A DNA stretch of 48,892 nucleotides from Clostridium tagluense (GCF_003865095.1 NZ_BHYK01000031.1:1-48892); one strand, 5' to 3'. Positions 7,457 through 16,422 are shown, numbered from the stretch's first letter. A program made the numbers and translations. The notes: generated from the sequence alone by a model not told the origin.

Positions 7457-9130
7457 ATGGACATTTTTCAAATTGTATTAACACTTATAATTTTTGTATT
7501 GCTTATAATTCCAACTGGAAAATATATATATAAAGTTATAAACAATAAGAGATCTTTTGTAGATCCAGTTATGGACAAGGTAGATAACTTAATATATAAA
7601 ATTACAGGGATAACAAAAGAAGAGATGACTTGGAAGCAATATGCCGTTGCTTTTATAGTATCTAATATGGTTATGACTTTAATGGCTTACCTAGTGCTTA
7701 GGATTCAAGGCGTTCATTTCTTAAACCCTAATGGTAACAAAGCTATGGATGCTTCACTTATTTTTAACACTATTTTTAGTTTTATGACTAATACAAACCT
7801 TCAACACTATGGTGGAGAATGGGGATTATCGTATTTAAGTCAAATGATAGTTATAACTTTCTTTATGTTTACGTCTGGAGCATCAGGAGTTGCCGTTGCA
7901 GCTGCTTTTATAAGAGGTATTACTGGAAAGACTAAAATGATAGGTAATTTCTTTGTTGATTTAGTAAGAGTTACTACAAGGGTTTTAATTCCTTTTTCAA
8001 TAATAGTAACAATCCTTTTAATGGGACAAGGAGTTCCACAGACTTTTTCGCCAAATAAAGTTATTACGACGTTAGAAGGAACTAAACAGGTTATTGGCCT
8101 GGGACCTGTAGCTTCCTTTGAAGCTATTAAACATTTAGGTACTAATGGTGGTGGTTTCTTTGGTTCAAACTCATCACACCCATTTGAAAATCCTACTCCG
8201 ATTTCAAATTTAATAGAAATGTTATCTATGATGTTAATACCCGGAGCTATAGTTTATTGTTTTGGCCTAATGGTAAAAAAGAAAAAGCAAGGATGGGCTA
8301 TATTTGCGGCAATGTCTATATTGTTTGTATTGTCTTTAGTAGTTTGCTTTAATGCTGAAAAAGCTGGGAATCCTGCAATTGCTAATCTTAATTTAAGCCA
8401 AGCTATGGGTAATATGGAAGGTAAAGAAATAAGGTTTGGACTTCCAGGTTCAGCGCTATTTACAACAGTTACAACAGCATTTACTACAGGTAGTGTAAAT
8501 AATATGCACGATTCATTAACACCTCTTGGTGGAATGGTTCCACTATGGCAGATGATGCTTAATGTAGTATTTGGTGGTGAAGGTGTAGGCTTTATGAATA
8601 TGATAATGTACGCGATACTAACAGTATTCCTATGTGGGCTAATGGTGGGAAGGACACCGGAATTTTTGGGTAAAAAAATTGAGGCAAAGGAAATTAAGCT
8701 AATATCTTTGGCTATATTAATACATCCTTTTATAATTCTTGTACCTTCAAGTATAGCTGTACTTACGAAGCAGGGGCTCGCGGGTATAACTAATTCAGGA
8801 TTCCATGGGTTAACCCAAGTACTTTATGAATTTACTTCCTCTGCTGCTAATAATGGTTCAGGTTTTGAGGGATTGGCAGATAATACTATGTTTTGGAATG
8901 TAAGTACAGGGCTTGTTATGTATGCAGGAAGATTTTTCGCCATGGTTATTCTTTTAGCTGTAGCTGGTTCGCTAGCAGCTAAGAAGTCTGTAGCAGAATC
9001 AAATTCTACATTTAGGACAGACAACACTACATTTACTATAATATTAGTATTTATAGTTTTAATAATAGGAGCGTTAACATTTATGCCAGCTATAGTATTA
9101 GGACCGATAGCTGAACACCTAATGCAATAA
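7457..9130 (+). CDS. kdpA: KdpA, K+-binding channel-like subunit of the Kdp ATPase
   Basis: 557 aa, the normal length for the family, with about ten membrane helices. Conserved filter-region motifs are present: TNTNLQHYGGE, FTSGASGVA, NGGGFFGSNSSHPFENPTP and SSAANNGSGFEG. KdpA belongs to the same superfamily as TrkH and selects K+ before transfer through the KdpA-KdpB tunnel. A GGAGGG site precedes the ATG, and kdpB follows 29 nt downstream. Confidence 0.97.
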   Translation: MDIFQIVLTLIIFVLLIIPTGKYIYKVINNKRSFVDPVMDKVDNLIYKITGITKEEMTWKQYAVAFIVSNMVMTLMAYLVLRIQGVHFLNPNGNKAMDASLIFNTIFSFMTNTNLQHYGGEWGLSYLSQMIVITFFMFTSGASGVAVAAAFIRGITGKTKMIGNFFVDLVRVTTRVLIPFSIIVTILLMGQGVPQTFSPNKVITTLEGTKQVIGLGPVASFEAIKHLGTNGGGFFGSNSSHPFENPTPISNLIEMLSMMLIPGAIVYCFGLMVKKKKQGWAIFAAMSILFVLSLVVCFNAEKAGNPAIANLNLSQAMGNMEGKEIRFGLPGSALFTTVTTAFTTGSVNNMHDSLTPLGGMVPLWQMMLNVVFGGEGVGFMNMIMYAILTVFLCGLMVGRTPEFLGKKIEAKEIKLISLAILIHPFIILVPSSIAVLTKQGLAGITNSGFHGLTQVLYEFTSSAANNGSGFEGLADNTMFWNVSTGLVMYAGRFFAMVILLAVAGSLAAKKSVAESNSTFRTDNTTFTIILVFIVLIIGALTFMPAIVLGPIAEHLMQ

Positions 9131-9159
9131 AATATTTAATAATGTAAGGAGTAATATAT

Positions 9160-11223
9160 ATGAGTAATAAAGATAGTAAAAAGAAGTTTATAAGTAAAAA
9201 GATTTTTAATGATGCACTTAAAGATTCTTTTAAAAAGTTAAACCCTAAATTAATGATAAAAAACCCTGTTATGTTCATTGTTGAAGTTGGATTTTTTATA
9301 ACTTTATTTCTTACTTTTGTTCCTACGGCCTTTGGTGATACAGGTACGAATTTAAGAGTATATAATGGATTAGTTGCTTTGATTCTTTTCATTACAGTTC
9401 TATTTGCTAACTTTGCAGAAGCAGTGGCGGAGGGGCGCGGTAAAGCTCAAGCTGAAAGTTTGAAGAAAACAAAAAAAGATACAATGGCTAAACTTTTAGA
9501 CAAAAATGGTAAAATAACAGTTACCAATGCGTCACAGATTAAAAAGGGAGATATTGTTCTTGTTGAGAATGGGGATATAATACCAAATGACGGTGAAATT
9601 GTTTCGGGCCTTGCAGCTGTAGATGAATCCGCTATAACAGGAGAATCAGCGCCTGTTATGAAAGAGTCTGGTGGAGACTTTAGCTCAGTTACTGGGGGAA
9701 CTAAAGTCGTGAGTGATTGGCTTAAAATCAAAATTACAGCTAGTCCAGGAGAGTCTTTCCTTGATAAAATGATAAGTTTAGTTGAAGGAGCTTCAAGACA
9801 AAAAACTCCTAATGAGATGGCATTAAATATTTTATTAACAGTTTTAACAATGATTTTTCTTATGGTTGTTGTTACGCTACACCCATTAGGATCTTATTCG
9901 GGTGTTAAGATTCCTGCATCTACACTTATAGCATTGCTTGTATGCTTAATACCAACTACAATAGGTGGTTTATTATCAGCTATAGGAATTGCAGGCATGG
10001 ATAGAGTTACAAGATTTAATGTAATTGCTATGTCAGGTAAAGCAGTTGAAGCTTGCGGAGACGTAGATGTTATGATTTTGGATAAGACTGGTACAATAAC
10101 TTACGGTAATAGACTTGCAGCAGAATTTACGGCTGTATCTGGGTGTGATCAAAATAAATTAATAAAATATGCATTAATATCTTCCCTAAAGGATGAAACT
10201 CCTGAAGGCAGGTCTGTAGTTGAACTTGCGAGTAAACTTGGAGTATCTTTAGATGTAGAGGATTATAAAGAAGCAGAATTTATAGAGTTTACTGCTCAAA
10301 CTAAAATGAGTGGATTAAATTTACAGGATGGAACTATTATAAGAAAAGGTGCTATTAGTAGTATTATAAAAATGGTGCAGGGACTTGGTGGTAAGGTTTC
10401 AAAAGATTTAGAAGTAGTTACAACAAAAATCTCAATGCTTGGAGGAACACCCTTAGTAGTTTGTTTAAATAGTGAAATACTTGGAGTTATTTATTTAAAG
10501 GATACTGTGAAACCAGGACTTACGCAAAGATTTGAAAGACTAAGACAGATGGGTATAAAAACCATTATGTGTACAGGGGATAATCCACTTACAGCGGCTA
10601 CAATAGCAAAAGAAGCAGGGGTGGATGAATTTATTGCAGAGTGTACCCCAGAGGGTAAAATTGATATTATAAAAAGAGAACAAGCAGAAGGAAAACTTGT
10701 TGCTATGACGGGTGATGGTACTAATGATGCTCCGGCACTTGCACAAGCGGATGTTGGGCTTGCAATGAATAGTGGTACTGTTGCCGCAAAAGAAGCTGCT
10801 AATATGGTGGATTTAGATTCTGATCCTACTAAGATAATTGAAGTAGTAGAAATAGGTAAGCAGTTACTTATAACAAGGGGAGCACTAACTACATTTAGTA
10901 TAGCAAATGATGTTGCAAAATACTTTGCTATAATACCAGCAATATTTACTGTAGCTATTCCCACAATGAATGTATTAAATGTAATGAAGCTTGCTACGCC
11001 TTCAAGTGCTATATTATCAGCATTAGTCTTTAATGCAATAATAATACCTCTATTAATTCCAATAGCTATGAGAGGGGTAAAATATAAACCATCAAAGGCT
11101 GAAACCCTTCTTTTGAGAAATATATTAATTTATGGTTTAGGTGGAATTCTGGTTCCGTTCGGTGGAATTAAAATAATAGATATGATAATATTCCCGCTAC
11201 TCAAAGTACTTAACGTGGCATAA
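9160..11223 (+). CDS. kdpB: KdpB, P-type ATPase catalytic subunit
   Basis: 687 aa. Actuator-domain TGES at 160-163 (in E. coli its serine is an inhibitory phosphorylation site), phosphorylation motif DKTGT with D308, and the hinge motif [11 protein letters not shown]. It hydrolyses ATP to drive high-affinity K+ uptake with KdpA, KdpC and KdpF. TAAGGAG lies before the ATG. Its stop lies between two copies of a 13-bp direct repeat. Confidence 0.97.
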   Translation: MSNKDSKKKFISKKIFNDALKDSFKKLNPKLMIKNPVMFIVEVGFFITLFLTFVPTAFGDTGTNLRVYNGLVALILFITVLFANFAEAVAEGRGKAQAESLKKTKKDTMAKLLDKNGKITVTNASQIKKGDIVLVENGDIIPNDGEIVSGLAAVDESAITGESAPVMKESGGDFSSVTGGTKVVSDWLKIKITASPGESFLDKMISLVEGASRQKTPNEMALNILLTVLTMIFLMVVVTLHPLGSYSGVKIPASTLIALLVCLIPTTIGGLLSAIGIAGMDRVTRFNVIAMSGKAVEACGDVDVMILDKTGTITYGNRLAAEFTAVSGCDQNKLIKYALISSLKDETPEGRSVVELASKLGVSLDVEDYKEAEFIEFTAQTKMSGLNLQDGTIIRKGAISSIIKMVQGLGGKVSKDLEVVTTKISMLGGTPLVVCLNSEILGVIYLKDTVKPGLTQRFERLRQMGIKTIMCTGDNPLTAATIAKEAGVDEFIAECTPEGKIDIIKREQAEGKLVAMTGDGTNDAPALAQADVGLAMNSGTVAAKEAANMVDLDSDPTKIIEVVEIGKQLLITRGALTTFSIANDVAKYFAIIPAIFTVAIPTMNVLNVMKLATPSSAILSALVFNAIIIPLLIPIAMRGVKYKPSKAETLLLRNILIYGLGGILVPFGGIKIIDMIIFPLLKVLNVA

Positions 11224-11234
11224 GTACTTAACGT
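11204..11234 (+). repeat. 13-bp direct repeat across the kdpB stop codon
   Basis: AAGTACTTAACGT occurs at 11204-11216 and again at 11222-11234, 18 bp apart. The first copy encodes the KdpB C-terminus; the second is untranslated leader of kdpC. It looks like a small local duplication. Confidence 0.75.
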
Positions 11235-11254
11235 AATAATTGAGGAGGATAACA

Positions 11255-11845
11255 ATGAAAGTATTAAAAAAATCAATATTAGTTAGTTTGACGTTGATGT
11301 TTATATGTGGGTTTGTATTTCCTACTGTAATGACGGGGGTAGGTAAGTTGTTTTTCAATAATAAGGCTAATGGAAGTATGATAACTGTGAATGGACGTGA
11401 AGTAGGTTCAGAGCTCATAGGTCAAAACTTTACGGATCCTCGTTACTTTCATGGAAGAATTTCAGCTGTAAATTATAATACGTGCAAGGAGGGAGATAAG
11501 ATTTCATTATCTTCTGGGTCTGCAAATCTTGCGCCTTCTAATAAGGCGTTAACAGAGAGAATACAAAAGGATATGAATGAATTTTTAAAGGCCAATCCTG
11601 AAGTGAAAAAAGAAGCTATCCCAGCAGATTTTTTAACAAGTTCAGGCTCAGGTCTTGATCCTCATATAAGTCCGGAAGCTGCAAAGATACAAATACCAGC
11701 TATTTCAAAAGCTACAGGTATTGCTAAAAGTGATTTAGAACAAATGGTTAAGCATAATACGCAGGATAGGCAACTTGGTGTGTTTGGCAATAAAAGAGTT
11801 AACATATTGAAACTTAATATTGAAGTTGAAAGTAAGCTTCATTAG
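11255..11845 (+). CDS. kdpC: KdpC subunit of the K+-transporting ATPase
   Basis: 196 aa. One N-terminal membrane helix (about 7-29), then the periplasmic-type KdpC domain with VGSELIGQNF, YFHGRISAVNYN, GSGLDPHISPEAA and the C-terminal HTQDRQLGVFG. It is thought to raise K+ affinity of the complex. The ATG at 11255 follows GAGGAGG; an upstream in-frame TTG lies inside that ribosome site and is rejected. It ends the kdp operon. Confidence 0.95.
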   Translation: MKVLKKSILVSLTLMFICGFVFPTVMTGVGKLFFNNKANGSMITVNGREVGSELIGQNFTDPRYFHGRISAVNYNTCKEGDKISLSSGSANLAPSNKALTERIQKDMNEFLKANPEVKKEAIPADFLTSSGSGLDPHISPEAAKIQIPAISKATGIAKSDLEQMVKHNTQDRQLGVFGNKRVNILKLNIEVESKLH

Positions 11846-11872
11846 TTCAGAATTGAGAGTTAACAAAAATGG

Positions 11873-11918
11873 GAATGTAGCTAGATTTGTGTAAACAAAT
11901 TTAGCTACATTCTTTTTT
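11873..11918 (+). terminator. Terminator of the kdp operon
   Basis: An 18-nt arm (GAATGTAGCTAGATTTGT) pairs almost completely with its partner around a GTAA loop, followed by TTCTTTTTT. Confidence 0.9.
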
Positions 11919-11966
11919 GTATAATTAAATGATAGTTGTGGTAATGACATCTAAATATCAACTTAA

Positions 11967-13121
11967 TTAAAAGCTGCGGTTATCAGGAATTACGTGTATT
12001 TCTATATCTTTAGCATGACGTAAAATTTTTGTTACTGGAGAACCTCTAAATACCATTTGCCAAAAGGAACGGTTAGCATGGCCAATTATAATTTGTGTGA
12101 TATGCTTTTGTGAAGCAAATCTTACCAGTTCTCTAGAAACACTTTTGCCAGTTAAGGTTATAGTCTCAGCGCCAAGTTGCTCAGCTAATTTAAAGTGATT
12201 TGCTAACATATCTAAACCTTTTTTAGAAGGAGTAGTAGCTAAAGCATGAGTACAGTTTACTGTAGCTACAATCCATTCGCATTTATAACGTTTTGCTATG
12301 CGGGCACCTCTCCTTATTAATTTTTTTCCAAAGGGATTAGCACTTACGCAAACCATAACTCTTTCGGCGGTGTGCCAGTTTTCTCTAATATTGTGTTTCT
12401 TCATATACTCTGCTAAATCATCATCAACTTCTTCAGCCGTTTGTCTTAATGTTATTTCTCTTAAGGCATTTAAATTTCCACCTCTAAAAAAGTTTTTTAA
12501 TGCTCTTGCAATATTTTCGTTTTTATAGATATCACCTCTTTTTAATCTGGACTGAAGTGCTGAAGGAGTAATATCGATAACAACCACCTCTTCAGCATTT
12601 TCAACTATAATATCAGGAATTGTTTCTCTTACTGTTATACCTGTTATTTGTTTTATAACGTCATTAAGACTTTCTAAATGTTGAATGTTTAAAGTAGTAA
12701 CCACATCTATTCCATGTTCCAGTATTTCTAAAACATCTTCATATCTCTTCTTATTTTTAGAACCTGGTGCATTAGTATGGGCGAGTTCGTCTATAAGTAC
12801 TATTTTAGGGTTACGTTTTAATACCTCACCTAAATGAATTTCTTCTAAAATCATGTTATTGTAGTTTATTTTTTTTCTGGGTAATACCTCAAGAGAATCT
12901 ACTTGAGAATTAGTTTCTTGTCTCCCATGGCTTTCAAGATAACCTATAACAATATCTTGTCCTCTTTTTAACATTCTATTAGCTTCATTAAGCATGGAGT
13001 ATGTCTTTCCAACACCAGGGGCGTAGCCTAAAAATATTTTAAGATGTCCTTTCGAAATTTCTTTTTCTACTACTTTTAATGCTTCTTCAGGTGTAGTTCG
13101 GTAGAAAGAATTATTACTCAT
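11967..13121 (-). CDS. Free-standing KdpD N-terminal sensor (KdpD ATPase-like plus USP domain)
   Basis: 384 aa, corresponding to the cytosolic N-terminal half of KdpD. The KdpD domain (about 21-230) has Walker A GYAPGVGKT (32-40) and Walker B IVLIDELAHTN (D111/E112). A universal-stress-protein domain follows (about 252-380), with a late GHANRSFW...RGSPVTKI nucleotide-type segment. There is no membrane, HisKA or HATPase part. The kinase half is at 4753-6384, so KdpD is split in two and the halves lie on opposite strands. It probably docks on the kinase and reports ATP or c-di-AMP. It is convergent with kdpC. Confidence 0.92.
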   Translation of the reverse strand: MSNNSFYRTTPEEALKVVEKEISKGHLKIFLGYAPGVGKTYSMLNEANRMLKRGQDIVIGYLESHGRQETNSQVDSLEVLPRKKINYNNMILEEIHLGEVLKRNPKIVLIDELAHTNAPGSKNKKRYEDVLEILEHGIDVVTTLNIQHLESLNDVIKQITGITVRETIPDIIVENAEEVVVIDITPSALQSRLKRGDIYKNENIARALKNFFRGGNLNALREITLRQTAEEVDDDLAEYMKKHNIRENWHTAERVMVCVSANPFGKKLIRRGARIAKRYKCEWIVATVNCTHALATTPSKKGLDMLANHFKLAEQLGAETITLTGKSVSRELVRFASQKHITQIIIGHANRSFWQMVFRGSPVTKILRHAKDIEIHVIPDNRSF

Positions 13122-13245
13122 TTTAAATCAATCCTTTATTTATAAAATTTTGGTTCTTTAAGTGAAAAGTTATGAATTAAAACATATATTCATTATACAA
13201 TTAATTTATATTTTTTTAAAACTACACAATAAAACTATGGAGGGC

Positions 13246-13299
13246 ATGAAAAGCGTTAATATAGAACAGTTGATGGAAAAAAGCAACGTTAAATTATAA
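13246..13299 (+). other. 17-codon micro-ORF of doubtful status
   Basis: ATG right after a GGAGGGC site opens 17 codons (MKSVNIEQLMEKSNVKL), ending just before the putative KdpE-type box. It may be a leader peptide or the start of a lost gene. Ribosome-site spacing is very short, which weakens it. Confidence 0.25.
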
Positions 13300-13301
13300 A
13301 A

Positions 13302-13336
13302 TCTTAACACAATCTTTATACGATAGGGTTTATATT
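13302..13336 (+). promoter_or_regulatory. Putative KdpE-type box and promoter of the TPR gene
   Basis: TCTTAACACAATCTTTAT (13302-13319) matches the kdp box at 7144-7161 at 16 of 18 positions. TATATT (13331-13336) lies exactly 29 bp from the box start, the same distance as TAGAAT in the kdp promoter. It reads toward the TPR gene at 13412. Confidence 0.55.
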
Positions 13337-13411
13337 TATACCTTCTTAATATTGAATTTGATAAAATATAATTATAAAATAAAGAGTGAAAGGATAACTT
13401 GAGGTGATAGT

Positions 13412-13825
13412 ATGTTAAGAAGTATAAATGAAGAAAGTTCTTTTGAAAATAATATAAAAGAAGCTATTAATGCAATAAAGTCAAATGAATATGATCTAGC
13501 ACGTAAGTATTTGTATGCAGGAATGATTGAAAATGACCATTCGGCAGAAGTATACAACTTACTAGGAATTATTTCAGAATATAAAAGGGACGAGTCTATG
13601 GCGTGCACATATTATAGAGCGGCATATGTATTTGATCCAACTTATAAACCAGCAGATAAAAATTTAGAAAGAGTAACTTCATTTTTTTATATATTTAATA
13701 AAACAAGCATAGACTACGGCGATACTATAGAGGAAGAATGTGAGAAATCATGTTTTGCTGAGTATAGTGGAATGCAGATTGGAAATTTAAAAAATATTCA
13801 GGTAGATAGAAAGTCAGCCTGTTAA
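13412..13825 (+). CDS. Small TPR-repeat protein
   Basis: 137 aa, soluble. Residues 12-80 carry TPR-like helices (AINAIKSNEYDLARKYLYAG, AEVYNLLGIISEYKRD, ACTYYRAAYVFDP). The rest, to a C-terminal cysteine, is unassigned. GAGGTGATAGT precedes the ATG. It lies next to the split KdpD and behind a box like the kdp promoter, so I infer a role in the K+ response, perhaps by contact with the TPR-tailed response regulator at 238-816. Confidence 0.75.
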   Translation: MLRSINEESSFENNIKEAINAIKSNEYDLARKYLYAGMIENDHSAEVYNLLGIISEYKRDESMACTYYRAAYVFDPTYKPADKNLERVTSFFYIFNKTSIDYGDTIEEECEKSCFAEYSGMQIGNLKNIQVDRKSAC

Positions 13826-13834
13826 TTTATAAAT

Positions 13835-13916
13835 AAGGAGATATCTAAAGTAGTATGTATTGGAAATTGGTGATGCTTCAGTTTTAAATTCTATAGTAGA
13901 CAATATTGAAGATTAA
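13835..13916 (+). pseudogene. Frame-broken coding remnant
   Basis: One frame reads KEISKVVCIGNW then stops; another, entered after a repeated ATTGG, reads IGDASVLNSIVDNIED then TAA. Joined, they look like the C-terminus of a real protein disrupted by a short insertion. No upstream gene body is present. Family not recognised. Confidence 0.35.
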
Positions 13917-13923
13917 TGTAAGT

Positions 13924-13957
13924 AAAATTGGCTTGTCATTTACGACAAGCCAATTTT
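13924..13957. terminator. Bidirectional terminator
   Basis: A 14-bp perfect stem (AAAATTGGCTTGTC/GACAAGCCAATTTT) with a 6-nt loop. It serves the TPR gene and the convergent small membrane gene. Confidence 0.88.
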
Positions 13958-13975
13958 AAAATAATCTTCTATTTA

Positions 13976-14179
13976 TTATAAATAGGTATTCTTCCTTTCA
14001 TTGTTAAAAAGTATTACCCACGCAATAACTGGCAAAAATGAAAGAACTAAGTAGAACATACCAAATATGTTTGATAATATAGCAAGTATGGCTGATAGAC
14101 CCAAAAGAAACATGGTACAACTAGCTTTATAGATATGAAAATTTTGAGTTACAATGTTCAAGAATTTGTCTTTTTTCAT
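13976..14179 (-). CDS. 67-aa membrane protein downstream of the ABC exporter
   Basis: 67 aa with two hydrophobic helices (about 20-38 and 41-58) and a basic N-terminus (MKKDKFLN). Its own GGAGG site supports the ATG at 14179. It is the last gene of the minus-strand gntR-ABC cluster, 63 nt after the permease, and is probably an accessory protein of that exporter. No family recognised. Confidence 0.65.
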   Translation of the reverse strand: MKKDKFLNIVTQNFHIYKASCTMFLLGLSAILAILSNIFGMFYLVLSFLPVIAWVILFNNERKNTYL

Positions 14180-14242
14180 TAAAATACCTCCAATCTAATT
14201 TATTAAACGTCTTAATAGTACTATTTTTAAAATAAAAGGAGT

Positions 14243-14911
14243 TTAAAACTCCTTATTTTTATATATGCGTATTGAGATCATTAGAGAAATTAAGAAAATA
14301 ATTAAGCATATGATTATAGCTAGTGAGTTTTGAGTAAAACTAGAAGTGTTGTTTATAAAATAATTAATTTTTTGTACTAAAACATTATTTGGATTAGAAG
14401 TAGCATATTCAATAGTTGCTGTTGGTACGAATAAAAATGACATAAACAGTATAACGTTAAAGAAATTCATCTTTATATACCCAAATTTAAAATATACAGG
14501 AAAAAATATAGAGGTAAATATACAAACAGATGTTAAAACTAAAATAATATTCAATAATGAAATTGATGCAGCAAACATAGGAAGACCAGTGGCTTTTCCT
14601 ATAAATCCAACTAATATAGAATAAATAATGCCTATAAATGCAAATACAAAGACTGATATATATTTTGATAAAACAATATCCTTTCTTTTAAGTGGCAAGC
14701 TATTTAATACAATTTCACTTTTGTTTTTCTCATCATAGCTTACCGCAAAGCTTATGAGCATATAGGCAGTTACCACAGGGGATAATACATATAAACCGAA
14801 GCCACTGGGGCCCTTGGAAAAAAAAGCAATTGGTGCAAAAATAGAATAAAGAAGAGCATATAATAAGGTTTTTTTCTGAATAGCTATATCCTTTATTATT
14901 AAATTTAACAT
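14243..14911 (-). CDS. ABC-2 type transporter permease
   Basis: 222 aa with about six membrane helices and little else. It resembles the ABC-2 family permeases (ABC2_membrane_5-like) paired with YtrA-type regulators. The segment SYDEKNKSEIVLNSLPLKR between helices 2 and 3 is typical of those permeases. Its start overlaps the ATPase gene stop. The substrate cannot be told from sequence; cell-envelope-active peptides are common for this class. Confidence 0.85.
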   Translation of the reverse strand: MLNLIIKDIAIQKKTLLYALLYSIFAPIAFFSKGPSGFGLYVLSPVVTAYMLISFAVSYDEKNKSEIVLNSLPLKRKDIVLSKYISVFVFAFIGIIYSILVGFIGKATGLPMFAASISLLNIILVLTSVCIFTSIFFPVYFKFGYIKMNFFNVILFMSFLFVPTATIEYATSNPNNVLVQKINYFINNTSSFTQNSLAIIICLIIFLISLMISIRIYKNKEF

Positions 14912-15771
14912 TAATCATTCCCCCTAACTGTATATACCATAATTTCTTCAAGAGAAGCTCTTTCAATAATAGTTTTGCCAGTAAATATCTTTCTTGCCTT
15001 ATTGATATCCTTTGTTAAAGCCTCAAATCCACAATTAGTTTCTTTTATACTCACAAATTCACGTCTAGTATCATTATCTAAAACTTCTTTACTTCCCTTT
15101 ACTAAACCGTAGTTTTCAATAATTTCGTCTTTACTTTGGGAGAAAACTAATTTGCCTTTATTGATAAAAGTAATATAATCTGCTATCTTCTCAAGGTCTG
15201 TAGTTATGTGTGTTGAAAAGAGTATGCTTACATTTTCATCTTGAATTATGTTGTATAAAATATCTAAAAGTTCACTTCTAAATACTGGATCGAGTCCAGA
15301 AGTGGGTTCATCCATTATAATTAGCTCTGCATTATGAGAAAGAGCGAGTGCTAGAGAAAATTTCGTTTTCATTCCTTTTGATAGGTTTTTAATTTTATTT
15401 TTTTTAGGCAATTCAAATTCTTTTATAAATTTTTCGAACAAGGTGTCATTCCAGCTTTTATAGAAAGGGCTAAGGATGTTTTTCATTTCTAGGACGTTTA
15501 ATTCTTCATAGAAATAGTTTTCGTCATAAACAAAACCGATTTTTTGTTTGATTTCTTTCTCATGTTTTAAATTGTCTAGTCCAAAAACATTTATGTTTCC
15601 ACTATTTTTTTTAACAAGATTCATTATAAGTTTTATGGTGGTACTCTTTCCAGAACCGTTTGGACCTATAAAGCCCATTACAGAGCCTCTTTCTAGATTA
15701 AAAGTTAGATTATCTAAAGTAAAATTTTTATAGGATTTCTCCAAATTATTTATTTCTAAAATATTATTCAT
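14911..15771 (-). CDS. ABC transporter ATP-binding protein
   Basis: 286 aa nucleotide-binding domain: Walker A GPNGSGKST, signature NLSKGMKTKFSLA (a variant of LSGGQ), Walker B LIIMDEPTSGLDP, and H-loop STH. Residues after about 220 form a C-terminal extension usual in ABC-2 exporters. It couples to the permease encoded directly after it. GGAGAG lies upstream of the ATG. Confidence 0.95.
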   Translation of the reverse strand: MNNILEINNLEKSYKNFTLDNLTFNLERGSVMGFIGPNGSGKSTTIKLIMNLVKKNSGNINVFGLDNLKHEKEIKQKIGFVYDENYFYEELNVLEMKNILSPFYKSWNDTLFEKFIKEFELPKKNKIKNLSKGMKTKFSLALALSHNAELIIMDEPTSGLDPVFRSELLDILYNIIQDENVSILFSTHITTDLEKIADYITFINKGKLVFSQSKDEIIENYGLVKGSKEVLDNDTRREFVSIKETNCGFEALTKDINKARKIFTGKTIIERASLEEIMVYTVRGND

Positions 15772-15820
15772 AGTTATCTCTCCTTAATAGTTTGGTAGAA
15801 CGTAATTATAAATAGTTAGT

Positions 15821-15843
15821 AATATCTAATTTCATTAGATATT
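15821..15843. repeat. Hairpin between gntR and the ABC genes
   Basis: AATATCTAAT-TTC-ATTAGATATT, a 10-bp perfect stem touching the gntR stop codon. No T run follows, so it may act in mRNA processing or differential expression rather than termination. Confidence 0.45.
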
Positions 15844-16219
15844 AATTTTCTTCCGTATATAGTAGTGCTAGCATACTTTGTAATTCTTCTAAACTTAAAT
15901 TTAAATGTTTGCTTTCAATTGTTACCTCCGTTAGTTTTTCTTCTATAGCTGTTAGCCTTTTTTCTCTTATTAGGTCTTTGTTTTGACCAGAAACATAGGA
16001 GCCCTTTCCTGGTACAGTTTCTATAAAACCATCTCTTTCAAGTTCTTCATAAGCTCTCTTAGTTGTTATAACGCTTATCTGAAGGTCTTTTGCTAAACTT
16101 CTTATAGAGGGCAAGGCATCACCCTCTGAAAGCGCCTCCTTCATAATGGCGGTTTTTATTTGAGTTACTATTTGCTCATAAATTGGATGCTGTGATGAAT
16201 TAGAAATTATAATATTCAT
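15842..16219 (-). CDS. GntR-family (YtrA-type) transcriptional regulator
   Basis: 125 aa. An N-terminal winged helix (about 10-75) includes PIYEQIVTQIKTAI, LPSIRSLAKDLQIS and GKGSYV. The short helical tail (about 85-125) marks the YtrA subfamily, which lacks a large ligand domain. Such regulators typically repress their own ABC-exporter operon, here the two genes downstream, and their operator overlaps the promoter upstream. Confidence 0.93.
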   Translation of the reverse strand: MNIIISNSSQHPIYEQIVTQIKTAIMKEALSEGDALPSIRSLAKDLQISVITTKRAYEELERDGFIETVPGKGSYVSGQNKDLIREKRLTAIEEKLTEVTIESKHLNLSLEELQSMLALLYTEEN

Positions 16220-16239
16220 AATTTACTCCTTTGTTAATA

Positions 16240-16289
16240 GTGTATATATACTATGTGAACAGTATATACGGATTAAAAATTATTGTCAA
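16240..16289 (-). promoter_or_regulatory. gntR-ABC promoter with overlapping inverted-repeat operator
   Basis: On the minus strand, TTGACA (16289-16284), a 17-bp spacer and TATACT (16266-16261) form a near-consensus promoter. The -10 lies inside TATATACT-N8-AGTATATA (about 16243-16268), an inverted repeat of the sort bound by YtrA-type GntR proteins. Binding would block RNA polymerase, giving autorepression. Confidence 0.75.
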
Positions 16290-16353
16290 GGAATATTTGT
16301 AAGTTTTGTTTATGAATATATTAATAAGAATCCTTTCTTTCTTACATAATCCA

Positions 16354-16382
16354 TTGAGAAAATAACATTATTAGCTTAAAAT
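16354..16382 (+). promoter_or_regulatory. Promoter of the MscS-type channel gene
   Basis: TTGAGA, a 17-bp spacer and TAAAAT, about 40 bases upstream of the TTG start. Confidence 0.6.
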
Positions 16383-16422
16383 GATTATATATATAAACAT
16401 AAGATAAAGGGAGAGTGATTTT

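Noticed and set aside
14911-16219. Insertion sequence or transposase traces near the ABC operon
   Set aside because: No transposase reading frame or terminal inverted repeats with target duplications were seen here or elsewhere.
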